From: Bradyrhizobiaceae bacterium
GTDB taxonomy: Bacteria > Pseudomonadota > Alphaproteobacteria > Rhizobiales > Hyphomicrobiaceae
Assembly (NCBI GenBank): GCA_947475855.1
Contig: CANJPN010000431.1
Span: 1 to 5,635 of the forward strand
Direction: 5' to 3'
Length of the DNA: 5,635 nt
The stretch's first letter is position 1; each line of letters starts with the position of its first letter. The notes beneath the pieces are model-generated. The model did not search any database. It saw only the letters and a program-made list of their open reading frames with translations, and was not told where the DNA came from. The translations under genes and the position numbers were made by a program. This document shows, one piece after another, positions 1 to 5,450 of the stretch.

Positions 1-892
1 CGCCAACCTGACGCACCAGGTTCATCAAGGTCTGGGTATCGTGGGCGATGGTGTCGTAGTGGAACCGGCGCGCGTAAGCCGACGGCGGCTGCTTCAGGTC
101 CTTGGTCTCTGGGCGGACCGCCGCGCCATGTGTCATGCGGCCGAGCAGCGAAGGGAAGGGGCCTCCGGCGTGCGCCAGAACGATGTCGAGCTTGGGAAAG
201 GCATCGAGCACGCCGCCGAACATCAATCGTGCCGCCGCGATGCCCGTCTCAAAGGGATTGCCGAGGAAGTTGCGCAGATGGAATCCGCGCAGACGGTCCG
301 CACCTACCGTATTCAAGGGATGCAAGAAGATCGGCAGTGCGTTGGCCTCGCACCGCTGATAGACCGGCCAGAACTCCTTCTCGTCGAGATCGCGGCCATT
401 GATGTGCGTGGCCATGTAGATCGCGCGGATACCAGGTAACTTCGCGACACGATCGACCTCCGCAGCAGCGAGTTCCGGGGCCTGCATGGGCACTGTCGCA
501 AAGCCGATGAAGCGCTCGGGATGCGACAGGTGGAGCGCCGAGCAGGCATCGTTGTAGGTCTGGCTCAGTTTCAGCCCGAGCGCTGGTGTCGCCCAATACA
601 CCATCGGCTGGGTGAGCGACATCGCATGCATCTTGACGCCGGCCTTGTCCATGATGGCAAGGCGGGAGGGGATATCGGTGTAGTGCGGCTGCAGCGTCAC
701 GCCGAGGCCGGGAATGCCTACGGTGATGTAGCCCTTGGGATTACGGCCGAGCTTCGCACCGTTGGCCTCGCCTTCGGCCAGCAGAAGGTCGATCCACTGC
801 TGCGGATACCAGTGGGTGTGTGCATCGATGACGTCGGCCCGTGCCTGCTTTGGACCGGCGGTTGAACCTGCATTTGCACTCGCCTTCGTCAT
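1..892 (-). CDS. Amidohydrolase-2 / ACMSD-family metal-dependent hydrolase or decarboxylase (3' end cut off)
   Basis: Translating the minus strand from ATG at 892-890 gives 297 uninterrupted codons up to the window edge. Visible signatures are the N-terminal metal motif HTHW (H25, H27), a strand ending in FLHP (H191), LAHAGG (H241, the usual general acid/base position) and FHYDT (residues 277-281). This is the TIM-barrel amidohydrolase-2 (PF04909) pattern of ACMSD, gamma-resorcylate decarboxylase and related enzymes, which usually bind one divalent metal in the cytoplasm and decarboxylate or hydrolyse a carboxylic substrate. The last metal-ligand Asp normally lies in a later G-[ST]-D-[YWF]-P motif, so it and perhaps 35-50 C-terminal residues lie outside the window. 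The start is supported by GAGGAG (complement of 903-908) 10 nt upstream. The gene is divergent from the plus-strand catabolic run, which suggests a shared control region. Family assignment is firm; the substrate and the choice between decarboxylase and hydrolase are unknown. Confidence 0.9.
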   Translation of the reverse strand, partial: MTKASANAGSTAGPKQARADVIDAHTHWYPQQWIDLLLAEGEANGAKLGRNPKGYITVGIPGLGVTLQPHYTDIPSRLAIMDKAGVKMHAMSLTQPMVYWATPALGLKLSQTYNDACSALHLSHPERFIGFATVPMQAPELAAAEVDRVAKLPGIRAIYMATHINGRDLDEKEFWPVYQRCEANALPIFLHPLNTVGADRLRGFHLRNFLGNPFETGIAAARLMFGGVLDAFPKLDIVLAHAGGPFPSLLGRMTHGAAVRPETKDLKQPPSAYARRFHYDTIAHDTQTLMNLVRQVG

Positions 893-902
893 GCCACTCT
901 TT

Positions 903-908
903 CTCCTC
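903..908 (-). promoter_or_regulatory. Ribosome binding site of the divergent amidohydrolase
   Basis: On the minus strand this reads GAGGAG, 10 nt before the ATG at 892-890. It is the only good Shine-Dalgarno match near that start and supports it. Confidence 0.65.
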
Positions 909-1051
909 GTGAACCGATGTCCCGACTATTGGCTGTCGCGCCCCATGTGAGCCAAGAATTCACCATGTCGGCCTAGGCCTTGATTTTCTGTTGCGGCAGA
1001 TCTCAACGACTGCTTTCCTCGAACTCACACCGTCGTAGTGCGACAGTCACC

Positions 1052-1057
1052 GGGGAG
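1052..1057 (+). promoter_or_regulatory. Ribosome binding site favouring ATG 1062
   Basis: GGGGAG lies 4 nt before ATG 1062. The upstream in-frame GTG at 1038 would add eight residues (MRQSPGSK) outside the Rossmann fold and has no comparable purine-rich site, so 1062 is the better start. Confidence 0.6.
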
Positions 1058-1061
1058 CAAG

Positions 1062-2078
1062 ATGTCTCGAAGAATTGCAGTGTTCGGCACCGGCGCCAAC
1101 GGCAGCTGCATTGCAGCCGACCTCGTCAATGCGGGCCTCGATGTCGTCCTCATCGATCAATGGCCAGAGCACGTGGAGACGATGCGCGCGAAAGGCCTCA
1201 CGATCACGATGCCGGAGACGGAGTTGCATGTGGCGGTCCGCGCTCATCACCTCTGCGATGTCGCGACCTTCAAGGAGCCATTCGACATCGTGCTGCTTGC
1301 GATGAAGGCCTATGATACGCGCTGGTCGTGCGAAATGATCAAGCCGCACTTGGCGGCCGACGGCATGCTGATCGGCATGCAGAACGCGATGACGGCGGAT
1401 ACCATCCTCGATGTCATCGGCCCCGCGCGAACTCTGGGCTGTGTCGTCGAGCTGTCTTCAGAAATGTTCACGCCCGGCCGCGTCAAGCGGAACGTTCCGC
1501 CGAAAAAAACCTGGATCGGCATCGGAAGTCTCGACCCTGTGACGGACGCGCGGCTAGCCGAGATGCAAGCCTTGCTAAGCCATGTCGGGCGCGTCGAGAT
1601 AAAGCCGAACATCCTGTCCGCGAAATGGACGAAACTTCTGGTCAACGCGATGTGCCTGGGGCCTTGCGCGATGGTCGGCCTGACGGTTCTCGACGCCATC
1701 GAACTGCCGGGCATGCGCGAACTGATCATCGAAATAGGCGATGAGGCCATGCGGGCGGGCCAGGACCTCGGATACCCCATCGAGCCGATCTTCGGCTTGA
1801 CGGCCGAGGACCTCGCCGGCTCCAATCGGCCGGCCGAAAAGCTCTTCAACAAGCTCGTCAGCGATATCGGACCGGGGCGTGGCCGCAACACGGTACTGCA
1901 GGACTTGCTGAAAAACCGCGCAAGCGAGGTCGGCATGATAAATGGTCTTGTTGTCGCGGAGAGTCTTCGTCGCGGACGGCCGGCTCCTGCAAATGCCCGT
2001 GTCGTCGAACTCACGCGTCAAATCGAGGCCGGTATCTTGAAGCCAGCTCCTGAAAACATGGCATTGCTCCCCGCCTGA
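1062..2078 (+). CDS. Ketopantoate reductase (PanE/ApbA) family NAD(P)-dependent dehydrogenase, probably catabolic
   Basis: The 338-residue protein has the two-domain architecture of 2-dehydropantoate 2-reductases. The N-terminal Rossmann nucleotide-binding loop is GTGANG (G9, G11, G14), with D32 at the end of the second strand. Further conserved points are LLAMKAYDT (K82), QNAM (N108) and the catalytic-domain segment KLLVN (K191, N195). The C-terminal block runs LQD...SEVGMING (E289) and then PAPANARVVELTR. Compared from memory with E. coli PanE, the catalytic Lys and Glu and two substrate Asn are kept, but the second Asn of the KLxxNxxxNP motif is L199 followed by GP. This suggests a substrate other than ketopantoate. 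D32 is more typical of NADH than NADPH use (inference). At 338 aa it is longer than E. coli PanE (about 303). It is first in the plus-strand catabolic run, so it probably reduces or oxidises a 2-oxo/2-hydroxy acid in that pathway. Family is firm, reaction is not. Confidence 0.9.
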   Translation: MSRRIAVFGTGANGSCIAADLVNAGLDVVLIDQWPEHVETMRAKGLTITMPETELHVAVRAHHLCDVATFKEPFDIVLLAMKAYDTRWSCEMIKPHLAADGMLIGMQNAMTADTILDVIGPARTLGCVVELSSEMFTPGRVKRNVPPKKTWIGIGSLDPVTDARLAEMQALLSHVGRVEIKPNILSAKWTKLLVNAMCLGPCAMVGLTVLDAIELPGMRELIIEIGDEAMRAGQDLGYPIEPIFGLTAEDLAGSNRPAEKLFNKLVSDIGPGRGRNTVLQDLLKNRASEVGMINGLVVAESLRRGRPAPANARVVELTRQIEAGILKPAPENMALLPA

Positions 2079-2199
2079 TTTTGACATAGCAGCGGGGGCC
2101 TGTTGACTTCGGCTTTTCAACGAAGAGCGAAGCTGGCGGGAGGCCGGAGGCCAGATCTTGCTTTGGCAGAACAGATCTAAAACCAGGAAAGGACGCATC
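2079..2199 (+). promoter_or_regulatory. Intergenic leader before the crotonase gene, with short repeats
   Basis: This 121-bp gap has no gene. It contains CAGATCT twice, at 2152-2158 and 2172-2178 (exactly 20 bp apart, about two helical turns), a tandem GGAGGCC at 2139-2145 and 2146-2152, and a possible hairpin CTGGC (2133-2137) / GCCAG (2150-2154). TTGACA at 2081-2086 and TTGACT at 2103-2108 resemble -35 elements, but neither has a good -10 at the right distance. The gap could hold an internal promoter or operator, or be a simple spacer within one transcript. Confidence 0.35.
2185..2193 (+). promoter_or_regulatory. Ribosome binding site that sets GTG 2200 as the crotonase start
   Basis: AGGAAAGGA ends 6 nt before GTG 2200. 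The open frame extends back to a TTG at 2158, but that codon has no comparable site and the extra 14 residues do not resemble a crotonase N-terminus. Confidence 0.7.
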
Positions 2200-3105
2200 G
2201 TGTCGATTACCAACAAGACCTCGGCAACTCACACCGACAAGCGCGACTACAAGGATATCCTGTTCGAAGTGAAGGATCAGGTCGCGTGGGTGTCGATCAA
2301 CCGCCCTGAGACGATGAACGCCTTCCGCGAACAGACGCTGGACGAATTGATCGACGCTCTGTCTTCGACGCGCTCCGACCCGATGATCGCATGCGCTGTC
2401 GTACGTGGCGCGGGGGAGAAGGCGTTCTCCGCAGGCGGCGATTTCTACGCGATGATGAAGCTCAACCGCGCCAATGCCCACATGTGGAACGACCGCATGC
2501 TCGCGCTCGCGATGACCATTCGCGGCCTGCCGATTCCGGTCATCGCGATGGTGCACGGGCCGTGCGTCGGCGGCGGACACGAGTTGGCCTTGTGGTGTGA
2601 TGTGGTCATCTCGGCCGAAGACGGCGTGTTCGGACAGACCGGCGCCAAAGTCGCGGCATGCCCGACGGTGGGCGCTACGCAATACCTGCCCCGCATCGTC
2701 GGCGAGCGTATTGCCCGCGAGATGATCTTCTGCGCCCGCACCTTCAAGGCCGAGGAAGCCGTCAAGATCGGCCTGATCAACAAGTGCGTGCCGAAGCAGG
2801 ATCTGATGGCCGAGACCCTGAAGTGGTGCGAGACCATCAAAGGGCATTCGAGCCAGACGCTGCGCGCCACCAAGAAGTCGCTCAACCACGAGTCCGACGA
2901 ACTCTACGCGTCGTGGCAGCACGGCATGGAGCTGCTCGCCAACATCTGGGGCACGGAAGAGAGCCTGGAAGGCATGCAGGCGTTCCTGGACAAGAGGAAG
3001 CCCGACTTCAACAAGTTCCGCGCGCGCAACAAGAAGGCGCTGGACACGTACCTCGACGATTTTCACAACGACCGCAACGAAGCGCCGAAGAAAAAGAAGA
3101 AGTAG
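2200..3105 (+). CDS. Crotonase-superfamily enzyme, MenB/BadI-like (enoyl-CoA hydratase/isomerase family)
   Basis: The 301-residue protein, with a GTG start, carries the crotonase hallmarks: WVSINRPETMNAF (residues 30-42); the first oxyanion-hole/CoA loop FSAGGD (76-81); the second, VGGGHE (123-128); FGQTGAKV (144-151); and the A-x-x-x-G-L-I-N-K-x-V-P segment (187-198). The C-terminal TEES..EG...FL.KRKPDF.KF (252-273) is the signature of the MenB (naphthoyl-CoA synthase) / BadI (2-ketocyclohexanecarboxyl-CoA hydrolase) subgroup. The active site is mixed. E128 matches the hydratase Glu144 position of rat mitochondrial enoyl-CoA hydratase, where MenB has a non-acid. The Glu164 position is G148, as in MenB. 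The MenB/BadI Asp in the S-[FV]-D-x-G segment aligns with P155. It acts on a CoA thioester in the cytoplasm, probably by hydration or C-C bond hydrolysis. The C-terminus carries about 28 extra charged residues ending in five lysines (297-301). The neighbouring CaiB-type CoA-transferase could supply its substrate. Superfamily is certain; the reaction is open. Confidence 0.92.
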   Translation: MSITNKTSATHTDKRDYKDILFEVKDQVAWVSINRPETMNAFREQTLDELIDALSSTRSDPMIACAVVRGAGEKAFSAGGDFYAMMKLNRANAHMWNDRMLALAMTIRGLPIPVIAMVHGPCVGGGHELALWCDVVISAEDGVFGQTGAKVAACPTVGATQYLPRIVGERIAREMIFCARTFKAEEAVKIGLINKCVPKQDLMAETLKWCETIKGHSSQTLRATKKSLNHESDELYASWQHGMELLANIWGTEESLEGMQAFLDKRKPDFNKFRARNKKALDTYLDDFHNDRNEAPKKKKK

Positions 3106-3152
3106 GCAGGCGAGAAGCGCACATCGGGTACGGCAAACGGTTAGTGCTGCCC

Positions 3153-3174
3153 GTCCGACTTGAGTCCGACCTGA
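3153..3174 (+). repeat. 11-bp tandem duplication before the binding-protein gene
   Basis: GTCCGACTTGA (3153-3163) is followed directly by GTCCGACCTGA (3164-3174), two 11-bp units with one mismatch. The second unit touches the Shine-Dalgarno sequence AAGGAGG (3174-3180). It may be a chance slippage duplication. The rest of the 3106-3186 gap shows nothing else. Confidence 0.6.
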
Positions 3175-3180
3175 AGGAGG
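3174..3180 (+). promoter_or_regulatory. Consensus Shine-Dalgarno of the binding-protein gene
   Basis: AAGGAGG lies 6 nt before ATG 3187, a near-perfect anti-16S match at ideal spacing. It suggests high translation, as expected for an abundant periplasmic binding protein, and it fixes the start. Confidence 0.8.
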
Positions 3181-3186
3181 AAGGGA

Positions 3187-4161
3187 ATGAGAGTTCGAAT
3201 TGCACTTATGTCGTTTGCTCCGGCTTTCTTCGGCATTGCCGTTGGGCCCCTTGCTGCCCAGCAATGGCCGGTCAAGCCGGTCCGGATCATCGTGCCCTAC
3301 CAGCCGGGCGGCGTTTCGGACCTCGCCGCCCGGTTCATCGCACCCAAGCTGAGCGACAGCATGGGCCAGCAGGTAATCGTCGAGAACCGGCCAGGCGGCA
3401 GCGGTACGATCGGTGTCGGCGCGGTCGTCAAATCGGCGCCGGACGGCTATACGCTGGTCGCTGCCACCTCCGGTGATTTCACGATCAGCCAGCATCTCGT
3501 CAAGGACATCGCCTACGATCCGCTCGTCGATCTGGCGCCGGTTTCATCGCTGACCGGCACGCCGAGCATGATCGCCGTTACGGCAACGTCGGCATACAAA
3601 GTCATCGGCGACGTGCTTGCCGATGCGAGGAAGCAGCCGGGCAAGCTCAGCTATTCCCACGCCGGCGTCGGCACTGTCACACACATATTCATGGAGTGGG
3701 TGGCGACGGCGACGGGCACCTCGTTCAGTCATGTGCCCTACAAGGGCGGCGCGCCTGCTGCGGCAGCGGTTGCGGCCGGCGATGTGCAGGTCGGCGCGCT
3801 CGCCGTGCAGTCGGCGATGCCGCACATCAAGAGCGGAAAGATCCGCATGATCGCCAACACCGCGGCAGAGCGCTCGCCGATCATCCCCGACGTGCCGACG
3901 CTTCGCGAAGGTGGCGTGCCGGAGGTCGACGGGACGAGCTACACCGCGATGTTCGCACCCAAGGGAACGCCCCCCGCGATCATCGACAAGCTCAATGCCG
4001 AGGTCGCCAAGGCACTCTTGGTCGACGACGTGAAGGAGAAGCTGCTGGCCGGCGCCTCCATGCCGGTGCTGATGAAGCCGGCCGAGTTGCTCGCGCGCAT
4101 GCAGCGCGAGTCGGCCGTGTTCAAAGCAATCATCGTCAAAGGCAAGATCACGGCCGAATGA
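3187..4161 (+). CDS. Tripartite tricarboxylate transporter (TctC/Bug) family periplasmic substrate-binding protein
   Basis: The 324-residue protein begins with a Sec-type signal peptide: basic MRVR, a hydrophobic core over residues 5-22, and a likely cleavage after LAA (A24/Q25). The mature protein opens with the Bug hallmark QQWPVKPVRIIVPYQPGG.SD (25-45). It continues with GQQVIVENRPGGSG.IG (60-76), APDGYTL (84-90), FSHVPYKGG (180-188), a ..SGKIRMIANT..ERSP.IPDVPTL stretch and APKGTPPAIIDKLN. Length and motif order match the family, which binds carboxylates and other small organic acids in the periplasm. No TctA/TctB membrane subunits are in the window. Bug genes are often orphaned from their permease, so this one may use a shared permease or act as a sensor. 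It is 81 bp after the crotonase and 11 bp before the CoA-transferase, so its ligand is probably the pathway substrate (inference). The ligand cannot be read from sequence. Confidence 0.95.
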   Translation: MRVRIALMSFAPAFFGIAVGPLAAQQWPVKPVRIIVPYQPGGVSDLAARFIAPKLSDSMGQQVIVENRPGGSGTIGVGAVVKSAPDGYTLVAATSGDFTISQHLVKDIAYDPLVDLAPVSSLTGTPSMIAVTATSAYKVIGDVLADARKQPGKLSYSHAGVGTVTHIFMEWVATATGTSFSHVPYKGGAPAAAAVAAGDVQVGALAVQSAMPHIKSGKIRMIANTAAERSPIIPDVPTLREGGVPEVDGTSYTAMFAPKGTPPAIIDKLNAEVAKALLVDDVKEKLLAGASMPVLMKPAELLARMQRESAVFKAIIVKGKITAE

Positions 4162-4163
4162 GG
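4160..4163 (+). promoter_or_regulatory. GAGG ribosome binding site overlapping the upstream stop codon
   Basis: GAGG overlaps the TGA (4159-4161) of the binding-protein gene and lies 9 nt before ATG 4173. It supports that start and suggests translational coupling between the two genes. Confidence 0.5.
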
Positions 4164-4172
4164 CTGCATACC

Positions 4173-5360
4173 ATGACCACTGCTCTCGCCGGCCTCAAGG
4201 TTCTCGATCTCACGCGCGTGCTCGCCGGGCCGCTGTGTGCGATGACGCTTGGCGACATGGGCGCCGATGTCATCAAGGTCGAGCCGCCCGCTGGCGACGA
4301 CACGCGCCACTGGGGGCCGCCGCACGTCGGCGGCGAGGCCGCGTACTACCTCGGCGTCAATCGCAACAAGCGAAGCCTGAAGCTCGATCTTGCGAAGCCG
4401 AAAGCGCGCGAGATCCTCGGCCAGCTCATCAAGCGCTCGGACGTGCTGATCGACAACTACAAGCAAGGGACGCTCGCGAAGTGGGGCTTCGACACGGAAT
4501 GGATGGAAGCCAACACGCCGCGGCTCATCCACTGCTCGATCACAGGCTACGGCGAGACCGGCCCCAAGGCCGAACTTCCCGGCTATGACTTCGTGCTGCA
4601 GGCCGAAAGCGGGTTGATGCACATTACCGGTGCCGTGGATGGCGCTCCGGTCAAGCACGGTGTCGCGATCGTCGATATCGCGACTGGGCTGTATGCAACG
4701 ATCGGCATTCTCGGCGCGCTGCAGGCCCGCGCTGTCACGGGGAAGGGCCAGAAAGTCGGCGTTTCACTGCTCGAAACCGGTTTGTCAATGCTGGCCAACG
4801 TAGCCGCAAATCACCTTGCGACCGGCAACGAAGCGCGGCGCTTCGGCAATGGCCATCCCAACATCGTCCCCTACACGACGTTCGCAAGTGCGGACGGTGC
4901 GCTGGCACTGGCGGTCGGCAACGACGGCCAGTTTGCAAAGTTCGCGGAGGTCGCTGGACATCGCGAGTGGTCCGTGGACGCGCGCTTTACGAAGAACGCA
5001 GACCGGGTCAAGAACCGCGTCGAGATCGAAGCTCTGGTGGCGGCCGCGGTGAAGCAGCAGACAACTGCGTGGTGGATCGACAAGCTGCGCGGCGTGGGAG
5101 TGCCTTGCGGTGCAGTCAACGGCGTGAAGGCCGCATTGGCCGATCCGCAGTCCGTCGCGCGCAACATGGTGATCGAGATGGCTCACCCCACGGCCGGCAT
5201 GCTGCAGACATTGGGTTTCCCGGTGAAGCTCGGCGGGACGCCGCTGAGCGCGCGCCAGCCACCGCCACTGCTCGGCGAGCATTCGGCTAACGTGTTGGCG
5301 ACGGAGCTTGGCATGGATGAGGCTGTGATCGCGAAATTGCGAGCCGATGGCATCATCTGA
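4173..5360 (+). CDS. CaiB/BaiF family class III CoA-transferase
   Basis: The 395-residue protein has the full type III CoA-transferase pattern. It starts TTALAGLKVLDLTRVLAGP (2-20), followed by LGDMGADVIKVEPPAGDDTR (26-45), the N-R-N-K-R-S-L-LDL block (63-73) and DVLIDNYKQGTLAKWG (90-105). ITGYGETGP (123-131), GYDFVLQAESGLM (137-149) and VDIATGLYATIGILGAL follow. D168 occupies the place of the catalytic Asp that forms the aspartyl-CoA anhydride in formyl-CoA transferase and CaiB. Length is typical and the protein looks intact. It should move CoA from a donor thioester (succinyl-CoA, acetyl-CoA or a pathway product) to a carboxylic acid. It follows the Bug gene by 11 bp. An in-frame ATG at 4158, making an ATGA overlap with the previous stop, is an alternative start, but it lacks a good ribosome binding site and would prefix MRLHT to a standard family N-terminus. 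Donor and acceptor acids are unknown; activation of the acid captured by the Bug protein is the natural guess. Confidence 0.95.
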   Translation: MTTALAGLKVLDLTRVLAGPLCAMTLGDMGADVIKVEPPAGDDTRHWGPPHVGGEAAYYLGVNRNKRSLKLDLAKPKAREILGQLIKRSDVLIDNYKQGTLAKWGFDTEWMEANTPRLIHCSITGYGETGPKAELPGYDFVLQAESGLMHITGAVDGAPVKHGVAIVDIATGLYATIGILGALQARAVTGKGQKVGVSLLETGLSMLANVAANHLATGNEARRFGNGHPNIVPYTTFASADGALALAVGNDGQFAKFAEVAGHREWSVDARFTKNADRVKNRVEIEALVAAAVKQQTTAWWIDKLRGVGVPCGAVNGVKAALADPQSVARNMVIEMAHPTAGMLQTLGFPVKLGGTPLSARQPPPLLGEHSANVLATELGMDEAVIAKLRADGII

Positions 5361-5361
5361 A

Positions 5362-5436
5362 CTGGTGGCCCGTCGCGCCAAAATCGTATCGTGGCCGCGA
5401 CCGGGTTCGATTTTGGCGCGACACAAGGGCCACTAG
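5362..5436. repeat. Large imperfect hairpin 1, one base after the CoA-transferase stop
   Basis: The inner stem is a perfect 15-bp inverted repeat: GTCGCGCCAAAATCG (5372-5386) against CGATTTTGGCGCGAC (5408-5422), with a 21-nt loop. The outer stem pairs 5362-5371 (CTGGTGGCCC) with 5427-5436 (GGGCCACTAG), 10 pairs with one G-U. A one-sided 4-nt bulge (5423-5426, ACAA) separates the stems. The position suggests a transcription terminator or an mRNA 3'-end stabiliser for the upstream operon, but no T-run follows (the next bases are AAAAATC), so it is not a standard intrinsic terminator. Its similarity to the next hairpin suggests a repeat element. Confidence 0.8.
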
Positions 5437-5450
5437 AAAAATCAATTGCA

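Larger units (their letters stand above)
893..1061. promoter_or_regulatory. Divergent intergenic control region
   Basis: These 169 bp separate the minus-strand amidohydrolase from the plus-strand dehydrogenase and contain no credible gene, so both promoters should be here. Visible structure: a perfect 10-bp palindrome GGCCTAGGCC at 970-979; an inverted repeat TTGGCT (929-934) / AGCCAA (950-955) with a 15-nt spacer; and a small dyad GTCG (1032-1035) / CGAC (1041-1044). No convincing sigma-70 -35/-10 pair stands out: TTGATT at 980-985 has no good -10 at 16-18 nt. An operator for a LysR-, GntR- or IclR-type regulator would be expected here in a catabolic cluster, but none is identified and no regulator gene is visible. 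Confidence 0.5.

Noticed and set aside
41..865. Several plus-strand frames over the first 870 bases
   Set aside because: The minus strand encodes a continuous amidohydrolase with its metal motifs, so the plus-strand frames are shadows.
1310..2014. A 234-codon minus-strand open frame inside the dehydrogenase gene
   Set aside because: It lies wholly within a well-supported Rossmann dehydrogenase gene, has no domain signature and no ribosome binding site context.
2081..2131. Sigma-70 promoter from TTGACA (2081) or TTGACT (2103)
   Set aside because: At 16-18 nt downstream there is no hexamer resembling TATAAT for either.
2011..3495. A 494-codon open frame on the minus strand opposite the crotonase and the start of the Bug gene
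   Set aside because: It covers a clear crotonase gene on the other strand, its product has no recognisable domain and is Arg/Ala/His-rich, and such frames are common opposite genes with strong G/C third-position bias.
3696..4172. Upstream extension of the CoA-transferase frame through the Bug gene
   Set aside because: This part overlaps the certain Bug coding region and translates to low-complexity Arg/Gly/Ala sequence. The CaiB N-terminus starts cleanly at 4173.
4158..4172. ATG at 4158 forming an ATGA overlap as the CoA-transferase start
   Set aside because: It is possible but has only a weak upstream purine match. ATG 4173 has GAGG at 9 nt and gives the standard family N-terminus.
4785..5426. 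A 213-codon minus-strand frame covering the end of the CoA-transferase and part of hairpin 1
   Set aside because: Its His/Arg-rich composition has no recognisable motif, and it is opposite a fully conserved CaiB C-terminal region.
5362..5441. Hairpin 1 as a standard rho-independent terminator
   Set aside because: The stem is strong but no T-run follows on the plus strand, and none flanks it on the minus strand. A terminator role is possible but not supported by the usual signature.
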